Part shown: one piece after another, positions 34,145-45,800 of the stretch | Position numbering within the stretch: the stretch's first letter is position 1 | How the letters are laid out: each line of letters opens with the position of its first letter | NCBI GenBank assembly: GCA_002633025.1 | Contig: NMRB01000700.1 | Span: 70,591 to 134,590, forward strand | Length of the DNA stretch: 64,000 bases | From: Notospermus geniculatus | Taxonomy: Eukaryota > Nemertea > Pilidiophora > Heteronemertea > Lineidae | Direction: 5' to 3' | Made by a program: the position numbers and the translations under genes | The notes under the pieces: generated by a model | Databases searched by the model: none | What the model saw: the letters and a program-made list of their open reading frames with translations, nothing else | Told to the model about the DNA's origin: nothing

Positions 34145-37100
34145 ATGTCTGCCCAGACTTTATTCGGTGGAATCCTCCTAGGCATTGCTTTGATAATCTA
34201 CCTCAACAATGACGGCGACAAAATGGCAACGTTCGCCATGTGGATGCATATTCTCTTCGGCCTCGCTGCGATGGTGCGATTTCAGCCGAAGAGGATCAAC
34301 ATCAAAGGAAGAGCAATATTCGTGACTGGATGTGACACAGGTAAGCCCGCAGCACAAGTCAATTTTATTGCTCACTGCCCGCAGCAAGCCAATAGTTTTG
34401 CTCATTGTCCGCAGCGCGAGCCAATTGTTTGCTGCCCGCAGCACAAGCCGATTGTATTGCTCATTGCCCGCAGCGCGAGCCAATTGTATTGCTCGTGCCC
34501 GCAGCACAAGACGATTGTATTGCTCACTGCCCTCAACACAAGCCAATTTTATTGCTCATTGCCCGCAGCACAAGACGATTGTATTGCTCACTGCCCTCAA
34601 CACAAGCCAATTTTATTGCTCACTGCCCGCAGCACAAACCAATTTTATTGCTCATTGCCCGCAACGCAAGCCAAATGCATTGCTCATTGCCCGCAACGAG
34701 CCAGTTGTATTGCTCATTGCCCGCAGCACACGCCAGTTGTATTGCTCACTGCCCGCAGTGCGATCCAGTTGTGTTGGTCGTGCCCGCAGCGCGGACCAAT
34801 TGCATTTGTTCATTCTTGTCACGATGTCTGTACCCGGGAGACTGAGATCCGAATACGACCGTCGCCGACCGGTATCAGTTAATTGCTTGCGCTCGTATTC
34901 AACTTGTTAGATAAAATCGCAGGAAAGATGAAATCCACACAAATCAGGCAAAGAACCAGAGCTACATCTTTCCCACGTCAATCTATGTATAATATTGTCA
35001 CTTAAGCAAATTAACCAACGTACGCTGTTAAAAAAGACTGTAATTTTACAAAAGGAAATGTCCTGTTTTTTTACCGCCAGCTCTAATTAGCTGTTATTTA
35101 ACATACCTTTTCTGTGAAATATAAAACATCATAAATATGTATTTCCTCATGAATTATCAGTAAAATTACCTATTCTTCGGTTGTTTTTACAGTTCTAACG
35201 AGGTCACTTAAATTACAAACCTCATGTAAATTAACAGAAAAAGTTCTGGCAACCCAATTGCCAGTTCTTTTACTGTCAAATTACTGCAACTTTTTTTAAC
35301 AACTAAAGATTCCGGTATGTACACGAGCGCTCTTCATGGTCGTCACCATGACCAGTACGGGAGTTAGCGTCATCCTGTATTTATAGCCGTGGTTACACAA
35401 CATAAAATCCCCGGGTTTTGCAGTCACACCAATAACCTTGTTTACACTACATAACAGTCCGGGCTCAGCACGGGCTTTTTGCGTTTACACCTATGAATCG
35501 CCGTGTCTAAATAAAGCCCGGGCTTTTAAAACCCATAGATGCCGCATACATGCTCGAAAAGCCCCGGGCTTATTTCAGACCCGGGCTTCGAAAAGTCCGG
35601 GCTTTTTCAGACAGGTGTAACCAAGGCTTTTTAATTGCCGGGCTTCAAGAAACCAGTGTCGAAGGACGCTTTATAGTCCATGAGCCAGCCCGATTTTGAG
35701 TACCAATTTGCAGAACAGATCCAACATGGATTTTTGGTCAGTCTGATGTCTGAGGTGTCTGAAATCACATGATGGACATTTCAATTGTGTAGCTTTATAC
35801 CCCTAATTAAGATTCTTAGAATCGTTCATTGGAATTCCATTGCAGTACTTATACAGGCATGTATTACAAATTCAACTGTCCATGTACAGTTAACTTTTTT
35901 CTGGCCAGTTTTAGACCCTATAAATGTATTACGAATAGATAGAAATATGGTACCTCTTATTCAGATAGCTATATTTTAAACATTGTATGACATCACTGTA
36001 ACACAGAAACGACATATATGCCAAATTTTGCCTAAAATGCATCAAAATCACTGAAAACGCCATTTTTACAACAAATACTGATTAATTCGTATTCTAAACA
36101 GGCTTATCGGCCTGAGAAGTACCATATTTCTATCTATTGGTAATACATTTTAAGGGCCTAAAACCGACCAGAAAAAAGTTAGCTGTACATGGACGCTTGA
36201 ATTTGTAATACAACACTGTAATGGAATTGCAATGGAATTCCAATGAACAATTTTAAGAACGTTAATTAGGGGCATAAAGCTACGCAATTGAAATGTCCAT
36301 CATATGATTTCAGACACCTCAGACATCAGACTGACCAAAAATCCATGTTGGATATGTTCTGCAAATTGGTACTCAAACTCCAAAATCTTGGGTCTGGCTC
36401 ATGGACTATTAGGGAGGGTTAAATCCAGCAAAAATTACCTTTTGTATGTAAGAACTGCTACAAATGTTTTGTTTTACGGTGATGTGTGTGTATCATTATG
36501 GAATTGCCAAGGCATTGTCCATTGTATCATTTGTCCACAGTGCAAAGTTGGTTTTTGCACCATTTTCAACCCATTCAGGTAAATGCCTCTTGTGCAGTCA
36601 TGCATGAAGCAATCAGAGCAAACATTTCAAGAGCAGTCATTTACATCCCGCTCTACGTCCTACAAATTTATAGCCCAAAATCTTCGTCGGTTTTAGCTTT
36701 AGGGAACACTTTGTAGATGACACGTTTTTTCTGAAACAGGCTGTAGATTTTGAGTGCGCTGCACATTTATTTTATCATCAATGACCCTTTTCTCCAAATC
36801 GACAGGTTTCGGTCACGAATTAGCAAAAGTCCTTGACAAACTTGGCTGTGTCGTTTTTGCTGGGTGTCTCCGTCCAGATGGACCAGATGCCAAAGAACTA
36901 AAGGCAAACACCTCAGAGCAGCTGCACATCGTCCCTCTTGATGTGAGTTCAGACGCAAGTGTGGAAGAAGCCGTCAAATATATCAGGGAGAAGACCGGGG
37001 GAGGTAAAGCCCGGGGGTAAAACCTTGTTCACACTGGAGGTGCGGTGAGAATGTTTTCGCGCCTGATCGCAACTGTTCACAGTTGCGGTGCGGCGTGATG

Positions 37101-40100
37101 CGGTAGGACGCGACGAGCGATTTCNNNNNNNNNNNNNNNNNNNNNNNNNNNNNNNNNNNNNNNNNNNNNNNNNNNNNNNNNNNNNNNNNNNNNNNNNCAC
37201 CACTTGGCGATTTTTTTCAACGCATCGCACCGCGCCGCCAGTGTGAACAAGGCTCCCATGGAAATCTCAGTTGAGTTCATCTCTGCGGGCCTTGTCGACT
37301 TAAAACCTGTGTGTGCTACCTCATCTCTGCGAGTTTCGTGCCCGCAACACGACTCAGACTCGTTTTCCATCGCGAAGGCATGGATTTGTATGTGTGCTGC
37401 CAGTTTTAGGACAGGGAATAAGAAATAAAAGTGCAAAATTTATTTTGCAAATTTTGCACTTTTGCGCAATTTCTCAAATTGGGATAGAATTTTTCAATTT
37501 CTCAAATTGGGATAGAATTTTAGTCCCATTTTGAGAAATTTTCTTAAAATGACATGACTTTTTGTCTCGATTTTTTGGCAGTATTTCTCAAAATAGGAAA
37601 CATTTTTACCCCAACTTGAAAAATTGAAAAATTCGCGCAAAATGCCAAAATTTCGCACTTCTTATTTTCCACTTTTATTTCTTACTCCCTTAGCGTAATA
37701 AAGATCTCTGAATATGATATAACGTCGCAGATTTCAGACAGACCACATCTGAGGACACTCGATGCTCCGCCATTATCATCCTTTTAGTTCCTTTCTAGAA
37801 CTGTGGGCAGTCGTAAACAACGCGGGTATCAATTTCCTCGGAGACACCGAACTCTGCACAATGGATATGTATAAAAGAGTGGGAGAAATCAATCTGTATG
37901 GTCCTATCAGGGTAGCCAAGGCGTGTTTGTCTATGATAAAGAAAACCAAAGGTAGGAAGAGTCCATCTCTGAAAAAAGTGTCCCCTGATTGGTGATTCAC
38001 TGAAAGCCTTTGCACAGGCAAGCCGCCTAATATTGGGTTAGGCATTATCTCTTCCCCAGAATGTCTATCATGTTAGGCATTTTGCCTAATGCTCCTCAGG
38101 CAATGCCTATTGGGCATTTTGCCCAATCTTTACATATGCTATCTGCCTAGGCATTGCCTAAGGAACATTTCGCAAAATGCCTAACATGATAGACATTCTG
38201 GGGATGAGATAATGCCTAACCTATATTAGACAGCTTGCCTATATGCAAAGGCTTTCAGTGTTTCATTGATGGCATTTAGGCTAATGCACTTCAACAACTG
38301 GTACTAAAATTATACGATGCCAAACCAGACAAGCACCATCCTCCCACAGCAGGGCTTTGGTCTCGTTCCTCTGTATACACTCGCACCACGCACTCTAAAA
38401 AAATTCTCGTCGTACTGACAAGCTGGAACTCGTTCTCAGAATATGCTTAAATTGACAGGGTTTACCTTGTCAATTGACATTGTGTCATGAATGACGTAAT
38501 TCGTCAGGCTGACTAAAGCATCTCATCAATATTCGCAGACAAGTTGCGGTGACAAGAATTTTTTAAGAGTGCGGGCATCTGGAGCACTGTCGCGATTTTG
38601 GCTTGAGACGCAGTTGCGTTCCCTTGCGGTTACTATAAGGACTTCCGATTGCCATATAAGGCGATCGCAAGGCACCGCAACCCCGTCTCAAGCCCAAATC
38701 GCGACAGTGGATTCGCCGCTTTAATATAGGCCTAGTAAAAGTAGGGCCCACTAGTCTCCAAGTTTAATGGAGTTTCCGAAGGAAACGTCGTTTCCTTCGG
38801 AAACTCCATGTGTAACTTGGAGACTGGGCCCTACTTTTACTATTTACTCTCCAGATGCCCGGGCTCGCACACTCGTTTGTGTGAGTGGATGAAGAGGAGC
38901 GAGGTAAAAACTCCTGCTGTGGGAGGATGGACAAGTACAAACAAACCTGTCCCACGAGTCGCTCCCCTGAATTTTCACAAAATATATCCTGTAGTCAGAT
39001 CTTCATGCAGAACAGAGTGTTCCTTTTGATCGTCTCTAATAAAAATGTGTTTTAATTCCAGGAAGAGTTGTAAACGTGGGCAGTGTAAAAGGCATCGCTG
39101 CGTTTCCCCTGTGCAGCGCTTATACGATCGCCAAATTTGGAATAGAAGCCTTCTCAGATATTCTCAGGGTTGAGATGCGAAAATGGGGTGTTCAAGTGGT
39201 CATCATACAGCCGTGTAATTTTGGCGGTATTACAAGGAGCCTGAGGGATCCCACCCATGTACGTGTACTACGATAGGCACCGCGTCCAGAGACGTTTGAC
39301 AAGGGACTGTAGGCCTATAATACTGGACCAGGGAGTAATCATCTGCGCTCCAGTGAAAAAGGCAGTACCTTTGGAGCTAGACGCATGTCCCTAGCGGCGA
39401 ATCCACTGGCAGACGCGATTTTGGCTTGAGACGGGGTTGCGATCCCTTGCGATCACCTTATAAGGACTTCCGATTGCCATATAAGGTGATCGCAAGGGAA
39501 CGCAACCCCATCTCAAGCCAAGATCGCGACAGTGGATTCGCCGCTTAAAGCGGGTGATATATGGCAAATGAAGTCCTTAAGCGGGTGATCCACTGTTGTG
39601 ATTTTGGCTTGAGACGGGTTTGCGTTCCCTTGCGATTACCTTATAAGGACTTCCGATTGCCATATAAGGTAACCGCAAGGGAACGCAACCCCGTCTCAAG
39701 CTAAAATCGCAACAGTGGATCACCCGCTCTAAGGTGGTCGCAAGGGATCGCAACTCCGTCTCAAGCCAAAATCGCGACAGTGGATTTGCCGCTTTAGGAC
39801 TTCCGATTGCCATAAAAGCGGCGAATCCACTGACGCGATTTTAGCTTGAGACGGGGTTGCGATCCCTTACGATCACCTTATAAGGATTTCCGATTGCCAT
39901 AGGGATCGCAACCCCGTCTCAAGCCAAAATCGCGTCAGTGGATTCGCCGCTTCAGTTGACGGTAGAAGCCTACAAACCCAATGATACGGTGCATATGATT
40001 TGAGTGCTCCTTCGGAGGGGATTCCAGGGAACTTCAAAGTGACCGTTCCAAGGCCACCAATGCAGAGTGGGTTGTCTCAAATGTGATTTCCGAGACTTTT

Positions 40101-40410
40101 TCTCCACACATGATGATCGGTTTCCATTTTATATTTTTTCCAGGGCATCAGTTATGTGGACGACTTCAACGCAATCTGGGACTCAATGAACGAAGAGCTG
40201 AGACAGGATTATGGTCGTGGATACATCGACGCCGAAATCCAGGCGACAAAGGACTGCATCGGTACCTCCTACCCCGGCATGGAGCCAGTCGTTGACAAAA
40301 TGGTAGAGGCGGTTGCCGCCCATTTCCCAAAAGACCGGTACTTGATTGGAGGGAGCAATCGCCTGTTTGACATGTACAAGGTAGGGAATCGAGTATACCG
40401 TCCTGTATAA
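34145..40410 (+). CDS. BDH1: BDH1-like short-chain dehydrogenase (SDR9C type)
   Basis: Five coding exons join in phase: 34145-34340, 36806-37003, 37799-37951, 39062-39258 and 40144-40410, giving 336 residues. The Rossmann motif is TGCDTGFG (61-68), followed by VVNNAG (136-141), S190 in VGSVKG, Y203 and K207 in YTIAK, then FGIEAFSDILRVEM. The order and wording follow vertebrate D-beta-hydroxybutyrate dehydrogenase, which interconverts acetoacetate and 3-hydroxybutyrate with NAD. The RDH/HSD17B6 group is close, so the substrate is not certain. The N-terminus has two hydrophobic stretches (LFGGILLGIALIIYL and FAMWMHILFGLAAMV) and looks like a membrane anchor rather than a mitochondrial presequence. 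At 40383 AAG|GTAGGG could be another donor; the C-terminus after FDMYK is therefore either VGNRVYRPV or an unseen downstream exon. Confidence 0.85.
34345..34806 (+). repeat. 32-bp minisatellite in BDH1-like intron 1
   Basis: About 14 imperfect copies of a unit like ATTGCTCACTGCCCGCAG followed by CACAAGCCAATTTT begin directly after the exon 1 donor. The unit has no stop in any forward frame, which creates overlapping open frames of 146 to 245 codons that are not genes. Confidence 0.88.
35020..35305. mobile_element. MITE with ends GTTAAAAAAG/CTTTTTTTAAC
   Basis: Inverted ends TGTTAAAAAAGACTGTAATTT and the paired AAATTACTGCAACTTTTTTT bound about 285 bp, with internal TTTACAGT/ACTGTAAA-like words. 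It resembles the insert at 28225-28505. Confidence 0.55.
35674..36410. mobile_element. Foldback element, 0.74 kb
   Basis: Two long arms (about 35674-35975 and 36105-36410) are reverse complements. Examples are GTCCATGAGCCAG with CTGGCTCATGGAC, and GATGGACATTTCAATTG with CAATTGAAATGTCCATC. Inner arm words (ATAAATGTATTAC, AGATAGAAATATGG) are shared with 51879-52599. It lies in BDH1-like intron 1. Confidence 0.82.
37023..37255. mobile_element. Palindromic MITE containing an assembly gap
   Basis: CCTTGTTCACACTGG at the left pairs with CCAGTGTGAACAAGG at the right, and GCGGTGCGGCG with CGCACCGCGCCGC. N occupies 37125-37197, the centre of the hairpin. Confidence 0.7.
37125..37197. other. Assembly gap (73 N)
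   Basis: The gap falls inside a predicted hairpin, a structure that often stalls sequencing. Confidence 0.99.
37413..37690. mobile_element. AT-rich MITE, AGGGAATAAGAAATAAAAGTG ends
   Basis: The left end AGGGAATAAGAAATAAAAG pairs with CTTTTATTTCTTACTCCCT at the right. The interior repeats TTTCTCAAATTGGGATAGAA twice in tandem. It lies in BDH1-like intron 2, ending about 110 bp before exon 3. Confidence 0.7.
37998..38262. mobile_element. Palindromic MITE in BDH1-like intron 3
   Basis: CACTGAAAGCCTTTGCA pairs with TGCAAAGGCTTTCAGTG, and CAGAATGTCTATCATGTTAG with its complement near 38190. The interior is rich in GCCTA words. The left end begins within 50 bp of the exon 3 donor. Confidence 0.8.
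38336..38930. mobile_element. CATCCTCCCACAG MITE split by three other elements
   Basis: The outer ends CCATCCTCCCACAGCAGGG and CCTGCTGTGGGAGGATGG match the intact 111-bp element at 6544-6654. Between them lie, in order, an element with ends CTCTAAAAAAATTCT (about 38391-38574), a copy of the GCGATTTTGGCTTGAGACG palindrome (about 38582-38723), and a near-perfect palindrome centred on AAACGTCGTTT (38733-38842). Confidence 0.8.
38733..38842. repeat. Near-perfect 110-bp palindrome
   Basis: AGTAAAAGTAGGGCCCA pairs with GGGCCCTACTTTTACT, and GGAGTTTCCGAAGGAAACG with CGTTTCCTTCGGAAACTCC, with almost no loop at the centre. Confidence 0.85.
39393..39952. mobile_element. Cluster of GCGATTTTGGCTTGAGACG palindromes
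   Basis: Four copies or part-copies lie in a row: about 39393-39547, 39578-39731, 39728-39796 (partial) and 39815-39952. A fifth is at 38582-38723. Each has ends AGCGG.GAATCCACTG or its complement and arms GGGGTTGCGATCCCTTGCG with a centre GGACTTCCGATTGCCATATA. They sit in BDH1-like intron 4. Confidence 0.85.
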
Positions 40411-40958
40411 GAGGAGACGCTGTCCCAAGAGATAGCGAATCCTCGGACTGAAGAAAGTGTGGCATATTGAAAATAGAGCGGCGTTTTTATCATTTTTGAT
40501 GAAATTCGCACTGAGTATTAACATCGTGGACTAAAATTTGGAAGGTCGGCAACAAAGGAAATTCCCTCCCAGCTGAAGGCATCCCCATAAGAGAAACAAC
40601 TTTAAAATAAGCTTTGCAATGACGCCGTCAAGTCTAATTTTTCCGTTCTCTGTTTAAGGTCATAGCAGTCCTAAATCAATGGCTACCTGTTGAAATAATG
40701 GATTTCATAATGGATTACAATGTTCTCAGTGGGTTACCACTCCCCAGTGCACTGAGGCAGCAAGGGAAGCAGGACTAGGCCCCACGGAACAGCTACCAGG
40801 CATTCGTCTCTGTAGAGGGGAGCAACACTTGGAAACAACATTTATTCCCATTTCATATGTAATTTTTGTACCGCAATAGTTGAACTCTGCTTTCGAGTCT
40901 GTATATAAATATTAGGCAGATCATAAATCTTACAAAGCAGATTATACGAGGACGGAAT

Positions 40959-41236
40959 CAGGGGCGTAGCTAGCGGGGGGAGGCAGGGAGCAAGTGCCCC
41001 CTCCCCGAGCAAAAAGGGACAAAGCAAATTCTTCCTCTAAAAGCTCATTTTCCCTCTTCAGGCCAAGTTATATTATGGTGTCAGATGTGGGGAAAATCAT
41101 CTGAGAGGATGCAAATTTTCAATTTTTTTTTCGGGGGAGGACCCCCAGACCCCCTCCGACTTCGCTCTCCACACTCAATCAATTTTGCCCCCCCCCAGCC
41201 CCCCCCCCCAGGCCATAAAGGCTAGCTACGCCCCTG
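40959..41236. mobile_element. CAGGGGCGTAGCTAGC element
   Basis: Perfect 16-bp inverted ends CAGGGGCGTAGCTAGC and GCTAGCTACGCCCCTG, flanked by GAAT on both sides (likely target duplication). The interior is a G- then C-rich tract with no frame. It is probably a non-autonomous DNA transposon. A related fragment is near 59297-59375. Confidence 0.82.
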
Positions 41237-41734
41237 GAATGTTGGACCATCCCTAGAGAAAGAGGGATAGGGATAGTACTTGTTAATCAAACGAGACACA
41301 ATAAATTTTTTATCAATGTAGCGTGCAGACTCCTCCTCTTTTTGCTGCGGGCTAAGTATTTATAACACTAATTAACACCCATCGAGTGGAGAGGCGTTCA
41401 TGGAAGACTTTTATAGGTAAAATATAGAAAATCGATTGTAAATTACAGGGTATTTTGCCTAGAAAAATACGGAAAAAGATGGTTTGTTATGATGTCTCGA
41501 TGACGGGGTATTGATTTCGCATTAACCAGGAATATTTTCTGATTGTATTTACCAAGTTCACCCCTTAAACTGACAGTCAGGGCTGTGGGTAGGCCTAGGT
41601 GTGAGGACAGGTGCGCAAAGAACGTAAAATTTTCCTTCACGTTTTCAAACGCATTCATTCACCGCACATGTCGGGAAAATGCATAAAAATGGGGGTATGC
41701 GGTTTCTTTTGAAAGATATGAAGGGATTTTTCTC

Positions 41735-41815
41735 GAAGTCATTTGTTCCGTGCTCTTCTGCGGCATCGAACAACGGGATTTGCGTTGGCGTTGGCGTTTT
41801 GGGGACTTTTGCGAA
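41735..41815. repeat. GGCGTTGGC-type dispersed repeat, copy 2
   Basis: Matches the reverse complement of 29463-29545 over GTGCTCT, GCATCGAA.AA and GCGTTGGCGTT. Confidence 0.5.
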
Positions 41816-42377
41816 AACTCTCGCGCCCGTCATTGCAGACGACTCCCAACTTTGTCGTACATGTACTCTACGCTGAGCCCCATTTTAATCGCTCTCCGAA
41901 TTTTGTCGTCAGTATGAGAACTACGGCACCACAACCAAGATAGATTTGCCGTCATGCGGATTCCGGGGGGGGGGGTCTCCCTGTCGACGTTCCTCGATCC
42001 GCCCGAACCAGAGGAGAACTGTTAAGAAAGTCTAAGGAAACAGTACTTTACCTTTAGGCAATCAGAGTATATATCCAAAGGTACGACGACTATCACTGTT
42101 TCTGGAAACAGTCTGTGATCATCAGAAGAATAGAGAAGACACTCTCTGATTAGCCTACTCCATCTCAACGAACACATCGTCTTATCCAATCGTCACTAAG
42201 ATACCCCGGTATGGCAACTTAGAGGGCGTGACTGTCTCGGCGTTCGTTCGTTAGGTGTCAAGGTCCAGCGTACGCCGGTACACCGTCAGATAGTGATGGT
42301 GAGGCAGTGAGGACATTGCCGCGCTGTCTTCAACTAGAGTTATATATACACTATAGCACATTCATGATCATTGGTGA

Positions 42378-42602
42378 CGGAAATCCCGGCGGCGTATTTT
42401 TTTCCCTACCGATAATTTCCATACAACCATTTTTTTTAAGCTAATCAGTCCTATCCTAATCTTTCCTAATCCTTACTCCCAACACTAACCTGACCCTAAC
42501 CCTTACACTTACCCAACCATTAACCCACCATTCACTTCGTTAATTTCATTTCGTAATGGATTTAGGACTACCGGTTGCGCAAATCCCGGCGGCGTGAATC
42601 GG
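42378..42602. repeat. Telomere-like CCTAA tract between CCCGGCGGCGT repeats
   Basis: The direct repeat AAATCCCGGCGGCGT occurs at about 42382 and 42584. Between them is a pyrimidine-rich strand with degenerate CCTAA/CCCTAA words (about 42440-42530). Confidence 0.5.
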
Positions 42603-42874
42603 GCCTGGGTACGCCAATTGCCGTCAGGGTGCCACACATCATTTTCTAACGGTTATTTCCGTAGGGGCCAACTCACTCCGGGCGAAAGATTTAAACCCGG
42701 CTTATCCACCATGTTGAACAGCCACCCAGTTCCACGACGTGACGAAGTTGTTCCGTCTTTGCGGCAATGAAGTGCCCACCCGGGGATGAACGTCAGCTCT
42801 GCGCTTTTACCAACAACGACAAAAACAACAATCGTGTGATTTGCCGCAGCAGGCGGAGTTTCTCTCATAAAAAC

Positions 42875-45800
42875 ATGTCAAATCTTCCAATCCAGAAGGT
42901 TGCTTTGCATTCCCCACCGCTCGAAGAGATTGCTCTAGGTATACCATTTACATATATGCATAAAACTTGGCTTGTCATCTTGCATTGCCTAGATATTGTA
43001 CGTTGTTTGTTGGCCATCTGTACTGTAGTAATTAATTGGCCTTAGAGTGTAACAGTAGGAAGTGTCCCATTGGGAAAAGTGTCCACTTCCACTACCCAAG
43101 TGCTAAAAGTTTATTTGGCAGAGAAGGTGGATGTTAGGTGCATGGCTATATCCCTGTAGGGTCTGATACTCAGGCTAATATATTTCTGCCTGGATCATTT
43201 GTCCCATCCTATTCCTGCTGGAACTCCAGCTGTCAGCGCCAGCCTGGCTACGTCGTCCGTCAGAAGACATGCGATTGTGAGCGTAGTCGGAGGGCCGGCG
43301 GAGCGATGTATCACAAGACACAACCTTTGGTAGTCAAGATGCATTTCTCCCAGATAGTTTTTTCCTAGGCAGCCGGCACATTCTTTCCCTTTCGCACACC
43401 GACACCCTATCATCAAAAACAAATTCTTTTCAGTTTTAAAGGATGGTTTGAAGAAGAACTTTGCTGATGTCGAAGTGTGTGTGGTTGACTGCCCAGACTT
43501 GACTCAGAAACCTTTCATGTTGGCAGCAACTGGTAAGAAACGTTAATATTGGTAGCAGAGTCTCTTGTGATATTTTTTGGCATATTGGCATTTTTCGTTG
43601 TTAATTCTCCAATGATTACCATGAAGTGGAACCTTTCCAGCAATATATTCTGAGAATCCCAGGTCGTTGCAGTCAAAGTGCGAGGAGGGCCGTGGTTTTG
43701 AAGACCCTGGGTGCGAGGATGTTCTCATAAGGGACAAACTCCACGTGAGCTACTGCAAAATCCTGTCCGCAGTCAGACATACTTCACTGCGGACAGCGAA
43801 TATAGACCCTGGAGGAGTACTGTCACTGTGTATATTTTATACCGGTATATAGATCGCGGTATGCAGGACTGGCCTAGTACATTAATTTTGCAGTAGCTCA
43901 CGCGGAGTGTGTCCCTTATGAGGCTTGGAGGAATTCCTCCAAGATCAAGGACACCTTTAATATTGGGACTGCTGAATGAATGCTGTTCATATAATGAGTT
44001 GTCCTCAGATATTAAAGAGGTTAAAGTGAATAGAAATACATGTAATTAAGAGGAGCAGCTTGGTCTGGTGGTTAGTGAGACAGATTTCTGATCAGAGGGT
44101 CCCGGGTCCAATTCCCAGTCCTGACGAAGAAAAAACATGCTCATTGTGACCTTGAGCAAGTCACTTTGCCTCACCCCACCCAGGTGTAAAAGGGGTACCT
44201 GGCTGGTAGTGACTAGTCTATGTGAATCTTAGTCCAATCACTCTTAGTTATATTCTAGGTTTGTGCGGTTCTCCCTGTTTGGCTGATGTTGGAGGCGTGC
44301 CATACCTTATACCTACTGTACAGAAAGACAAGGTGAGTATAGTAGACCCTCCCTCAGCAGACACCTCTGCCAAAATAGCCTCTTTTAAAGTTGACATAAA
44401 TGGGTTATGGGTTACTTGTTAATTTTGCTGATAAATTATTTCATGGCATTTCAGTATTATAACTTGGAGAAAATAGCATGGGACATGGAACTGCCGTCTG
44501 GTTTCCTCGTTGGAGCAGGAGCTGGCCCTCATCGAACCGTTGGGGTGAATTGTGAGGTGAGACAGCACTGACCCTATTCTTTTCCACCAGGCCGATGACT
44601 TTGAACACTGTAGTTTGACTTCTCACTCAGTCATTTGGCATGAAAATAAACTCCAGGAGAGATATAAAATGCAAGAAAATGTCTGCATTTCCAGAAGACA
44701 GCAAGAAGAAAATTGCCCAAGTCTTCTGATGCATACATCTGGGATGTGGTTTATCATCTTGGTATTTGATGATTGATTGCCTCAGTTTTGTTTCAGCTGA
44801 TGGTCAACATCAAGACAAGCGATGACAAATCGCAAGTTGTGAATAAAACTCACATCGCGAAAGTAAACCAGGAGGTGAGACAGTTACCGGTAGTTGTAGC
44901 AGCAGGCTTCTCAGTTTAGGATGAAGTGATATTAGGCAACATTTTTGTAACATAGAAGGAAACCAAAGCCCCTGGAAAAAACTCTGAAGGCAGGGAGAGG
45001 ATGCCTTTATTCACTGTATAAAGCAGCTGGCATGACTGGTGATTAAACCCTTGATCTTACTGGTGGCAATGCGGATGTCGCCGCGGCAGCATCACCCCAA
45101 CAACCTAGTTTTTTCACCTACCGGTAGATAGCTCAGATGAGCTCCTAAACGCCCTGGTCTAAAATGATCTTGAGCAATATGGTCCCGTTATCTCCTTCGT
45201 AACATACTTGCCAATTTCCATCAGATGACCTCTTGTTTCAGGATAACTCGTGCATTTTACAGAAGGCTACTGTTTCAGATTGTGCACTTCTGGTGAATCT
45301 TTTTGGTAGTGAGGGAAAACCTGGTAAGGTAAGGCCACATTTTGCCTCCCAGAATTAAGGCCACACTTTCTTATTCTTTGTTTCACGGTAGATTGCACGG
45401 TAGATTCAGGGAAGGATCTCTGGTGAAATGACCAGTGGACAGTGTTTGCTGTCCATTAGTCATTTCTGCTGCTATTCTAACTCCCTACACAGTTGTGAGT
45501 TACGCCCTTCAGTTTACTGTCTCTCAACAACTGCTTCAATTCGTAAGTCATTGCATTTGGTCAACAGATGGGCTAGATGGCGTCAGTGCCTGGTGCGAGT
45601 TTTATAGCCTATCAGCACACTGCTTTCAGAACTCTGGCCCGTTGGCAACGGATGTTCTTGTGCTACCAGGGCTACTAGATCACGTGATCCGCTCAGCCAA
45701 TGAAAAAATGTCTCAGGCCAGCTTGGTTACGGGTTGCTCGGTGCTCTCATTGGTCAACTCTCTCAGCACCATCTGTTGACCAAATGTGGCGAATTTTACG

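Larger units (their letters stand above)
40411..42874. other. Intergenic, BDH1-like to C11orf54
   Basis: May include the BDH1-like 3' UTR or an unseen last exon. Repeats inside it are listed separately; no other gene is supported. Confidence 0.5.

Noticed and set aside
34332-34910. Plus frames of 245, 192 and 146 codons
   Set aside because: Only the first 65 codons of the longest are an exon; the rest is intronic minisatellite.
44050-44120. tRNA gene
   Set aside because: Head of a tRNA-derived SINE with the typical conserved tail.
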